Positions 1 to 5,079 of a stretch of 7,155 nucleotides of DNA are shown piece after piece. The notes below the pieces were generated by a model. That model made no database searches and was not told the DNA's origin. It saw only the letters and a list, made by a program, of their open reading frames with translations. The DNA is taken from contig WRAL01000071.1 of assembly GCA_009780285.1 (NCBI GenBank), forward strand, positions 1 to 7,155. Reading direction: 5' to 3'. Every line of letters starts with the position of its first letter. Position 1 is the first letter of the stretch. This DNA is from Treponema sp. (GTDB lineage: Bacteria; Spirochaetota; Spirochaetia; Treponematales; Breznakiellaceae). A program made the translations under genes and the position numbers.

Positions 1-50
1 CTGACCATTCCGTCCGCTGCGGGCATGGCGCGGAGAATCAGAGCCTTCAT
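1..50 (-). CDS. 5' end of an unidentified gene downstream of the S41 protease (partial)
   Basis: An ATG at 50 opens a frame that runs off the left edge of the window after 16 codons (MKALILRAMPAADGMV). It starts 11 nt after the protease stop codon on the same strand, so it is probably co-transcribed with it. The upstream GGGG gives only a weak ribosome binding site. The peptide is too short to identify. Its opening faintly resembles the start of spirochaetal 16S rRNA m3U1498 methyltransferases (RsmE), but that is a guess. Confidence 0.45.
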   Translation of the reverse strand, partial: MKALILRAMPAADGMV

Positions 51-61
51 GCCCCGGCCGC

Positions 62-1603
62 CTAGGAAGCGCCCGATTCCCCTTCGCTGCCCATCAAAAG
101 CTCTTCCTGCAAGGCCTGCAAAGTCCTGGCCGTCTGAAGCAGGTACTGGAAATTCCCGCCGCGCAGGATGTCCACGGCGGCGGAAAGCTGAACGTCGTCC
201 TCGAGGTCGTAAACCGGCGTTATCACCGTCCTGTTCCGCTCGTCTCGGATAAGGCGCATCACCAGCGCGTTCTCAAGGCCGTATTCCGCGACAATCGATC
301 GCGCGAAAACGTCGATCTGCGCCGCGCCGGCGTCGGGATTCGCCCTTACGAATTCGGGGATGCGGCCGTCGTTTATAAGCCTGTTAAGCTGCTCGATGTC
401 CGCGTCGGCGAAGCTCGGCATGCTGACCACCATGTCCGGCGGAATGCCTATGCCGTCGATCACGGCGTTATTGGGCGTAACGTAGCGCGCCGTGGTCAGC
501 CGGAAGCCCACGTTGCCTATGGGATACACCTGCTGGACGGAGCCCTTGCCGAAGGTCGTCTCCCCGACGATAAGCGCCCTTCTCCGGTCCTTAAGCGCCC
601 CGGCGACGATTTCCGACGCGGAAGCCGAGCCTCGGTTGACAAGAACGATCAGGGGAATGTCCTGGGCGACTATGGGCGGCCTGCGCGTGGAAAAGGCCTG
701 GTTTTCCGAGGGGATGCGCGAGTGGGTGCGCACGACCACGCCGCCGTCCAAAAAGAGGCTGGCCACGTCTATGGCCGCGCTTAAAAGCCCGCCGGAATTG
801 TTGCGCAGGTCGAGGATCATGCCTTGATAGCCGCTTTGGGCGAATTCCGCGATCGCCTCGGCGGCGCGGCTCGCCGTCATCGGCGTGAAGGAGGTAAGGC
901 GAAGGTAGCCGATGTCGTCGCCTATCATCGCGTGGTGCGCCGTGGGGACCTCGATTATCGCGCGGGTAAGCGTGACCGGGAATTCCAGCCTTTCGCCCCG
1001 CCGTATGGTAAGGGCCACTTCCGTTCCCGGCTGGCCGCGCAGGCGAGCGAGAACCTCGTCCATGTTGAGCCTGTCCGTCGGCTCGCCGTCTATGGCGATG
1101 ATAAGGTCGCCGGGGTTGATGCCCGCGCGCCAGCCCGGGGTGCCCTCGATGGGCGAGGAAACCTCCACGTAGGGCGGCCTTCCGCCTATGGCCCGCGTGG
1201 GCTGGGTGATCAAAAGCCCCACCCCGCCGAAGCTGCCCTGAGTCGTGTCGTTCAGCTGCCTCATCTCCGATTCCGGCAGGAAGGCCGAGTGAGGATCGTC
1301 GATGGAATCGAAAATGCCCCGCATCGCGCCCTCGAAAAGCTCCGTGGAATCTATTTCCTCCACGTAGTTGCGCTGGATAAAATCGAAAACCTGCTGAAGG
1401 ATGGCCGCGTACATGCGGTTGCGCTGAAGATTTTCGGCCTGCGCCGTCGAAGGGGCCGAGGGGTCCCTGACCTGCGCCAAGGCGCCGGGAGCGGAGGCGA
1501 AGGCGAAAACGGCGCCAAGAAGCGCGAAGGCCGCCGCCCATACCCAAGAATGCGGGGACCTGCCTTTCGGCTTTTTCTCCGCAGGAATGTCAGTTTCGTT
1601 CAT
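62..1603 (-). CDS. ctp: S41 carboxyl-terminal processing protease (CtpA/Prc type), periplasmic, membrane-anchored
   Basis: This 513-residue serine protease cleaves proteins near their C termini in the periplasm. Residues 19-44 are a hydrophobic signal or anchor segment after a short charged N terminus; ALA-Q at 41-44 could be a signal-peptidase site. Residues about 60-120 are the helical N-terminal region, with DTTQGSFGGVGL at 119-130 leading into a PDZ domain (about 125-205, with GWRAGINPGDLIIAIDG). The S41 catalytic domain follows. GSASASEI at 325-332 supplies the nucleophile, probably Ser328, and FGKGSVQ at 351-357 supplies Lys353 and Gln357. The 25-residue Ser-Lys and 4-residue Lys-Gln spacings match those known for CtpB and D1 protease, so the enzyme should be active. 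The C-terminal extension of about 110 residues has no assigned role. ATG 1603 is the only start that keeps the signal segment. It has no Shine-Dalgarno sequence and sits 8 nt after a -10 box, which suggests a leaderless mRNA. Confidence 0.96.
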   Translation of the reverse strand: MNETDIPAEKKPKGRSPHSWVWAAAFALLGAVFAFASAPGALAQVRDPSAPSTAQAENLQRNRMYAAILQQVFDFIQRNYVEEIDSTELFEGAMRGIFDSIDDPHSAFLPESEMRQLNDTTQGSFGGVGLLITQPTRAIGGRPPYVEVSSPIEGTPGWRAGINPGDLIIAIDGEPTDRLNMDEVLARLRGQPGTEVALTIRRGERLEFPVTLTRAIIEVPTAHHAMIGDDIGYLRLTSFTPMTASRAAEAIAEFAQSGYQGMILDLRNNSGGLLSAAIDVASLFLDGGVVVRTHSRIPSENQAFSTRRPPIVAQDIPLIVLVNRGSASASEIVAGALKDRRRALIVGETTFGKGSVQQVYPIGNVGFRLTTARYVTPNNAVIDGIGIPPDMVVSMPSFADADIEQLNRLINDGRIPEFVRANPDAGAAQIDVFARSIVAEYGLENALVMRLIRDERNRTVITPVYDLEDDVQLSAAVDILRGGNFQYLLQTARTLQALQEELLMGSEGESGAS

Positions 1604-1611
1604 ATAATGTA

Positions 1612-1640
1612 AGCATAGCGCATTCGAGGGGGGGTGTCAA
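1612..1640 (-). promoter_or_regulatory. Sigma70-type promoter of the ctp gene
   Basis: On the minus strand, TTGACA (1640-1635) is a perfect -35 hexamer. A 17-nt spacer separates it from TATGCT (1617-1612). The last -10 base lies 8 nt before the ctp ATG, so transcription should start at or within a few bases of the start codon. The spacer contains seven consecutive C on this strand (seven G at 1628-1634 on the plus strand). Confidence 0.7.
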
Positions 1641-1674
1641 ACCGCCGCCGACGCTTGCGCTTCCAGGCGGCGGC

Positions 1675-1684
1675 GCGCTATGCT
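1675..1684 (+). promoter_or_regulatory. Candidate -10 region of the TPR lipoprotein gene
   Basis: GCGCTATGCT ends 6 nt before the ATG at 1691. It is an exact inverted copy of the 10 nt around the ctp -10 box at 1621-1612 (11 nt if the following T is included). A weak -35, TTGCGC (1655-1660), lies 18 nt upstream of the TATGCT hexamer. An alternative is TATAAT at 1603-1608, which would give a leader of about 75 nt but has no recognisable -35. Which one is used cannot be decided from sequence. Confidence 0.4.
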
Positions 1685-1690
1685 TCCCCA

Positions 1691-2077
1691 ATGAAGCGCA
1701 TAGTAACCGTCGCCGCGCTAGCGGCATTGCTTTTTTCCGCCTGCGGGACAGGCCCCGCGCGCATTTCCGAGGATCTCAGCCCGCAGGAGCTTGTCCAGCG
1801 CGCGCAGGAGGCCACCGACCGGGGCCGCTACCGCCAGGCGATGCAGTTTTACCAGGCCCTGCTCGAAAGGCATTCCTACGACCCGACCTGGCTGGCCACG
1901 GCCCAATACGAGATAGCTTTTATCAATTACAGGCAGGGAAACCTGCAGGAGGCGCGCGCCGGGCTGAACGCCCTTCTCGAGCAGTACGACGCGCCGGGCT
2001 CCCAGGCGATGCCGGAAAAATTCCGCGTTCTCGCCCGGGTCGTTCTTGGCAGCATGGACGAGCGAGAAAATAGGTAG
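1691..2077 (+). CDS. Small TPR-containing lipoprotein
   Basis: This is a 128-residue lipoprotein. Residues 1-17 form a signal peptide (MKR followed by a hydrophobic core) with lipobox FSAC and the lipidated cysteine at Cys18. The mature part of about 110 residues is two helical tetratricopeptide-like repeats, at about 31-64 (GRYRQAMQFYQALLERH) and 67-100 (QYEIAFINYRQGNLQEARAGL), followed by a short charged tail. TPR lipoproteins of this size usually act as scaffolds in envelope complexes, and BamD or YbgF are distant analogues in fold only; the partner here is unknown. I chose ATG 1691 over GTG 1634 because the longer form would put an Arg-rich segment before the signal peptide. No Shine-Dalgarno sequence precedes 1691. 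The gene is divergent from ctp and convergent with rpmB. Confidence 0.82.
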   Translation: MKRIVTVAALAALLFSACGTGPARISEDLSPQELVQRAQEATDRGRYRQAMQFYQALLERHSYDPTWLATAQYEIAFINYRQGNLQEARAGLNALLEQYDAPGSQAMPEKFRVLARVVLGSMDERENR

Positions 2078-2079
2078 AA

Positions 2080-2098
2080 GCCCGCGCCCGGCGCGGGC
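2080..2098. terminator. Hairpin between convergent genes, possible bidirectional terminator
   Basis: GCCCGCGC (2080-2087) pairs perfectly with GCGCGGGC (2091-2098) around a 3-nt loop, in the 28-nt gap between the TPR gene stop and the rpmB stop. The flanks are only moderately T-rich: TTCT follows on the plus side and CTTCTACCTATTTTCT on the minus side. Termination is therefore plausible in both directions and more likely for rpmB. Confidence 0.55.
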
Positions 2099-2105
2099 CG
2101 GCCTT

Positions 2106-2348
2106 CTAGCTTCCGCTTTGGTTCCCGGCGGCGTACTGCTGCCTGGCTCCGGGCACGCGAACCTTCTTCACGATCAGATCGCTTTTTAGGCACCTCGTGC
2201 AAATTTTAGCGGTAAAGGTTGTCCCTTCCATTTCGGTCTTTACCTTCTTCAGATTGGGCTTCCATGTGCGCCGGGTACGGTTTTTGGCATGGCTTACCTT
2301 GTTGCCAAAGGCCGTATGCTTCCCGCAAATATCACAGACTCGAGACAT
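2106..2348 (-). CDS. rpmB: 50S ribosomal protein L28
   Basis: This 80-residue protein is a component of the large ribosomal subunit. It carries the family hallmarks: CDIC at 5-8, GNKVSHAKNRTRRTWKPNL at 15-33 (the basic rRNA-binding stretch) and CTRC at 50-53. The two CxxC pairs form the zinc-binding form of L28. An in-frame ATG at 2411 would add 21 residues with no family counterpart. The start at 2348 gives the expected MSRVCDICGK and is preceded by AAGGAAGG about 5 nt upstream, so 2348 is chosen. After VKKVRVP (60-66) there is a short Gln/Gly/Ser-rich tail (67-80). The gene is monocistronic here, with its own promoter and a structured leader. Confidence 0.97.
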   Translation of the reverse strand: MSRVCDICGKHTAFGNKVSHAKNRTRRTWKPNLKKVKTEMEGTTFTAKICTRCLKSDLIVKKVRVPGARQQYAAGNQSGS

Positions 2349-2368
2349 TGTTTCCTTCCTTGCAGCAA

Positions 2369-2424
2369 AGCCCGCGCTCAGCCCGGGCGAAATTTCGCCG
2401 CCGCCGCTCACGCGACGGCGGGCT
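2369..2424 (-). promoter_or_regulatory. Structured 5' leader of rpmB
   Basis: On the minus strand AGCCCGC (2424-2418) can pair with GCGGGCT (2375-2369). The enclosed region holds a small GCCG/CGGC stem and a perfect 14-bp palindrome, GGCGAAATTTCGCC (2386-2399). The outer stem begins about where transcription should start and closes 7 nt before the Shine-Dalgarno sequence. It could influence ribosome access, as in autoregulated ribosomal-protein leaders, but no known leader family was recognised. GC-rich DNA forms such stems easily. Confidence 0.35.
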
Positions 2425-2431
2425 CCCCCTA

Positions 2432-2460
2432 CTTCTACCGGATTCGGGAAAAAATGTAAA
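2432..2460 (-). promoter_or_regulatory. Predicted rpmB promoter
   Basis: On the minus strand, TTTACA (2460-2455, five of six consensus bases) is separated by exactly 17 nt from TAGAAG (2437-2432, four of six). The predicted start near 2425 gives a leader of about 77 nt ending at the rpmB start codon. The hexamers are moderate, and no other candidate in the intergenic region looked better. Confidence 0.45.
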
Positions 2461-2579
2461 GCCCCCGCGCGAGGAAACGCCGAAGGCGACTCCGGCCGGA
2501 AAATCCCGGAATTCCCTTTCGAGCGGCAGTTCCCAAGGCCGCCGCGAAAAGAAAAATCGCCCCATACAGACTCGGACTA

Positions 2580-2619
2580 TTGACGTATGCAAGGAAATCC
2601 CATAGAATAGGCATATAAT
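2580..2619 (+). promoter_or_regulatory. Promoter of the first propeller lipoprotein unit
   Basis: TTGACG (2580-2585), a 17-nt spacer and TAGAAT (2603-2608) form a good sigma70-type promoter. A second hexamer, perfect TATAAT (2614-2619), lies 11 nt after the first one begins. The whole arrangement recurs in the second unit at 4859-4898 with the same spacings, which supports function. Transcription would start near 2615 or 2626 depending on which -10 is used. The conserved AAGGAAAT at 2591-2598 lies inside the spacer. Confidence 0.7.
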
Positions 2620-2788
2620 GCGGACTTTGAGAGCAAGGCTTTGCGCCTCGCTGCCTTTCTGCCAAAAATCGTTTTTTCCATGTTCCCGCCCTGGGCGCAA
2701 AGCTTCGACAGGCTTTTATGCCCATCGCGTAAATTTTACCGCCGCCGGATGCATTGCCGCCGCCGGCGCCTAATTAAGGAGGCTTTTT
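2620..2788 (+). promoter_or_regulatory. Conserved structured 5' leader of the first propeller gene
   Basis: This leader of about 160 nt aligns with the leader of the second unit in blocks. Three hairpins are possible. Stem I is AAGGC 2635-2639 with GCCTT 2653-2657. Stem II spans 2692-2724, with TGGGC pairing GCCCA plus an inner AAA-TTT/GC section interrupted by a mismatch and a bulge. Stem III is CGCCGG 2743-2748 with CCGGCG 2763-2768. Between II and III lies the palindrome GTAAATTTTAC (2729-2739). Shine-Dalgarno AAGGAGG (2776-2782) is 6 nt before the ATG. I do not recognise a known riboswitch class. Confidence 0.55.
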
Positions 2789-4753
2789 ATGAAAAACGCT
2801 TTTGGATTTGCGCTTATAGCCTTGGCCGCAGGGCTTTTCGCCGCCGGCTGCGAGGATCCGACCAAACGCCAGGATTACCAGGTTCGCTGGGTCGTCAATT
2901 TCCATGACGCCAGCGGAGAACGCCTTTTTCCCTCGGAATCCGTGATTGACGGCGGCACGCTGAGCGCCTTGCCGACCCTGGCCGAATTGCCGGGCCAAAC
3001 CTCTTTAGGCTGGCATACCCACAGGATTGACCACAGCGAATTCGACCCAAAAACGCCCATAACGTCCCACATGACCCTTATCGGCAAATACCTGGCCGAC
3101 TATGTTCCCCCAATCACATGGGGGGCCCTGCCGAACGGCGACTCGGAGAACGACACCAGCGAAATCGTATTTACCTTCAGCGCCGGCATAAGCACGTTTA
3201 CCCGGACGCACATAGTGATTAGCGATGTGGATCTAATCATAGGGACTCTGACCCCAAACGAGAACCGCACGATCTGGACGCTGGCCGTAACGCCTTCCGA
3301 GGCCGGCCGCGCGCAGATTAGGATTTTCATGCCGGGGATTTCCGCTTCCCCTGTCGAAAGTTACATATATTTTACGCCTCCGCCGATTGACCCGGACCCG
3401 CCGCCTACGCCGCCCGCCATTTACACGGTAACCTTCGACGCTCAGAGCGGCATCCTTAGCGGCACGAGCGCCTTCGTCAGGGAGGACGGCCAGACCATAG
3501 CCTCAACGCCGGGCGCTACGCTGCCCACGACGACCAGGTATGGGTTTTTCTTTAGGGAATGGTGGACGGACAAAACCGACGGCGTTCAGTTTACCGCCGA
3601 CACCCCCATAACCGCCGACATGACCATCTACGCCAGGTGGGAGGCGGAAGAAGGCGGAAAAGTCTGGCTTCCGCTTCCTCCCGGGCAAACCGGCTTCCCC
3701 AGCGGGGGCACGGGCATCGCTGCGACCGAGGGCGAAGTAATTAACAGCGCCGCCTACGGCGACGGCGTTTTCGTAGCCGTTGGGAATAATGGCAACATGG
3801 CGCGCTCCGAGGACGGCGGCTTCACGTGGATCACGATTGACCGCGCAACGCCGGCCTATCCCGACAGGGGCAGCACCTTCCAGACCGGCCAGAACATAAA
3901 CGATATCGCCTACGGAAACGGCTGGTTTATAGCGGCGGGAACGAATGGGAAAATAGCGCGCTCCGAGGACGGCGGCAAGACCTGGAAAGGAGCTAACATC
4001 GGCATCCACGTTAGGACAATCAATGGCATAGCCTACGGCGAGGTCGACGGAAAAGGCGTTTTCATCGCCGTCGGGGCTGAGGGCAGGATGGCGCGCTCGG
4101 AAAACAACGGCGAGACATGGACGGGAATTAACGCCGGTCTGTCCGGCAATGTGAACCAGCCCGCCGCTACCTCGCAGTTCAATGCGGGCCATACGATTCA
4201 CGGCATAGCCTCGAACGACGGCAGCGTCTTCGTGGCCGTGGGGAACAACGGCCGAATGGCGCGCTCCACGGACGGCGGGAAAAACTGGTACCAGATTCCC
4301 CCCGGACAAACGGGAAGCCAGTTTTCAGATGTGCCGGCCAATAGTCCCTTGGGCGCAATCCAGGGCATAGCCTACGGCGACGGCACCTTCATCGCCGTGG
4401 GAGGCATGGGAAGAATGGCGCGCAACTCGGACAAGGACGCGGCCGGCAGATGGACCATGACCCACGCCGACCAGTCCGGGTTCCAAGGCGGACCGTCCGG
4501 AGAGCAGGTCTTGGGCATAGCCTACGGCGACGGATGGTTTGTCGCCGTAGGAAACCGCGGAGGCATGTCGCGCTCCAGTAATAAAGGCGCGGCATGGTCC
4601 TTTATTCCCCCCAGCGCGGACGCCGGAGCGCAGGGAAGGGGCGAGGGAAGCGGGTTCCTGGCCCGTCAGACCATCCACGGCATAACCTACGGCGAGGGAA
4701 AGTTCCTGGCCGTGGGGCAAAACAGCAGGATGAGCCTGAACCAAATGGAGTAA
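2789..4753 (+). CDS. Lipoprotein with two InlB-type repeats, Ig-like domain and seven-bladed beta-propeller
   Basis: This 654-residue protein is probably a surface-exposed or outer-membrane-anchored binding protein; its ligand is unknown. Residues 1-20 are a signal peptide with lipobox FAAGC and lipidated Cys21. Residues about 30-104 form a diverged InlB-B/Listeria-Bacteroides repeat (GWHTH, ITSHMTLIGKY). Residues about 106-195 are an Ig-like beta domain (EIVFTFSA ... WTLAVTPSEAG). A proline-rich linker covers 196-209. Residues 212-285 are a clear InlB-B/Flg_new repeat (YTVTFDAQSG, EWWTDKT, TADMTIYARW). Residues 291-654 hold seven repeats beginning at 318, 370, 411, 470, 524, 574 and 629. Their consensus is IxGIAYGxGxFIAVG, then GRMARS plus an Asp box (SxDGGxTW, for example 340-347, 392-399, 493-500). 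Boxes 5 and 6 are degenerate and repeat 7 has none. AAGGAGG lies 6 nt before the ATG. It is paralogous to the gene at 5080. Confidence 0.88.
   Translation: MKNAFGFALIALAAGLFAAGCEDPTKRQDYQVRWVVNFHDASGERLFPSESVIDGGTLSALPTLAELPGQTSLGWHTHRIDHSEFDPKTPITSHMTLIGKYLADYVPPITWGALPNGDSENDTSEIVFTFSAGISTFTRTHIVISDVDLIIGTLTPNENRTIWTLAVTPSEAGRAQIRIFMPGISASPVESYIYFTPPPIDPDPPPTPPAIYTVTFDAQSGILSGTSAFVREDGQTIASTPGATLPTTTRYGFFFREWWTDKTDGVQFTADTPITADMTIYARWEAEEGGKVWLPLPPGQTGFPSGGTGIAATEGEVINSAAYGDGVFVAVGNNGNMARSEDGGFTWITIDRATPAYPDRGSTFQTGQNINDIAYGNGWFIAAGTNGKIARSEDGGKTWKGANIGIHVRTINGIAYGEVDGKGVFIAVGAEGRMARSENNGETWTGINAGLSGNVNQPAATSQFNAGHTIHGIASNDGSVFVAVGNNGRMARSTDGGKNWYQIPPGQTGSQFSDVPANSPLGAIQGIAYGDGTFIAVGGMGRMARNSDKDAAGRWTMTHADQSGFQGGPSGEQVLGIAYGDGWFVAVGNRGGMSRSSNKGAAWSFIPPSADAGAQGRGEGSGFLARQTIHGITYGEGKFLAVGQNSRMSLNQME
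3659..4750 (+). repeat. Seven propeller-blade repeats in the first lipoprotein
   Basis: Seven coding repeats of about 41-59 codons give one blade each, with starts at 3740, 3896, 4019, 4196, 4358, 4508 and 4673. Short DNA stretches recur almost unchanged, for example GGCATAGCCTACGGCGA and ATGGCGCGCTC. The seventh repeat stops before its Asp-box/Trp strand. The segment starting at 3659 (residues 291-305, VWLPLPPGQTGF) looks like that missing strand, so the ring can close by pairing the N- and C-terminal ends. Confidence 0.8.
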
Positions 4754-4758
4754 CGAAA

Positions 4759-4777
4759 TCGCGGCCTAGTGCCGCGA
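4759..4777 (+). other. Short hairpin after the first propeller gene
   Basis: TCGCGGC (4759-4765) and GCCGCGA (4771-4777) form a perfect 7-bp stem with a 5-nt loop, 5 nt after the stop codon. There is no T tract, so it is not a terminator by itself. The matching place in the second unit (about 6924-6940) retains only a shorter GCGG/CCGC version. Confidence 0.45.
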
Positions 4778-4804
4778 GATTCCGGGCCGCCGCAAAGGGC
4801 CTGC

Positions 4805-4836
4805 AAAACCGCCGGGCTGCCCCGGCGGTTTTTTTT
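4805..4836 (+). terminator. Rho-independent terminator of the first propeller unit
   Basis: AACCGCCGGG (4807-4816), loop CTGC and CCCGGCGGTT (4821-4830) form a perfect GC-rich stem that ends in eight consecutive T (4829-4836). The AAAA before the stem can pair with the T tract, so it may also work in reverse. The 32-nt element is identical to the one at 6952-6983. Confidence 0.93.
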
Positions 4837-4858
4837 CGCGAAATCCGCTAGCGCCGTA

Positions 4859-4898
4859 TTGACCTACGCAAGGAAATGTCCTAGACTTAGCGTATAAT
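4859..4898 (+). promoter_or_regulatory. Promoter of the second propeller lipoprotein unit
   Basis: TTGACC (4859-4864), a 17-nt spacer and TAGACT (4882-4887) match the first unit's promoter, again followed by TATAAT (4893-4898) with the same 11-nt offset. AAGGAAAT is also kept in the spacer. It starts 22 nt after the upstream terminator, so this unit should be transcribed independently of the first. Confidence 0.68.
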
Positions 4899-5079
4899 GC
4901 GGACTTTGAGAGCAAGGCTTAGGCTGAGCTTCGCGTCTCACTGCCTTTCTGCCAAAAATCGTTTCTTTTCCATTAGTCTGCCTTGGGCGCAAAGCTTCGA
5001 CGAGCTTTTGCGCCCAAGGCGTAAATTTTACTGATGCCGGAAGCATTGCCGCCTCCGGCGCCCGATTAAGGAGGCTTTT
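4899..5079 (+). promoter_or_regulatory. Conserved structured 5' leader of the second propeller gene
   Basis: It is homologous to the leader at 2620-2788. Stem I is AAGGC 4914-4918 with GCCTT 4943-4947; its apical part is longer than in the first leader but can form an extra TGAG/CTCA pairing. Stem II is very strong: a 16-nt arm at 4981-4996 pairs with 5003-5019 with a single bulged base and a 6-nt loop (TCGACG). Stem III is GCCGGA 5036-5041 with TCCGGC 5054-5059. Palindrome GTAAATTTTAC lies at 5021-5031. Shine-Dalgarno AAGGAGG (5068-5074) is 5 nt before the ATG. Confidence 0.6.

Noticed and set aside
591..1612. Long open frames overlapping ctp in other frames (minus 591-1547 and plus 824-1612)
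   Set aside because: Their composition is dominated by Arg, Gly, Pro and Ala, typical of wrong-frame reading. The S41 protease frame has complete domains and catalytic residues.
1634..1690. Upstream GTG start that would extend the TPR lipoprotein by 19 residues
   Set aside because: The extension is Arg-rich and would displace the lipoprotein signal peptide from the N terminus. The G run directly touches the GTG, so it is not at Shine-Dalgarno spacing.
2349..2579. tRNA or other RNA gene in the rpmB-propeller intergenic region
   Set aside because: No cloverleaf arms or T-loop GTTCRA-type sequence were found on either strand. The region is explained by the rpmB promoter and leader, with nothing further recognised.
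2680..2742. Possible short upstream ORF in the first leader, with a similar PWAQSFD-x-LL reading in the second leader
   Set aside because: The second leader has no ATG in that frame and the frames differ upstream. The shared peptide is explained by DNA conservation of hairpin II, and the changes are not mainly synonymous.
3503..4309. Open frame of 268 codons on the minus strand opposite the first propeller gene
   Set aside because: Same reason: a shadow of repetitive GC-rich coding DNA with no independent support.
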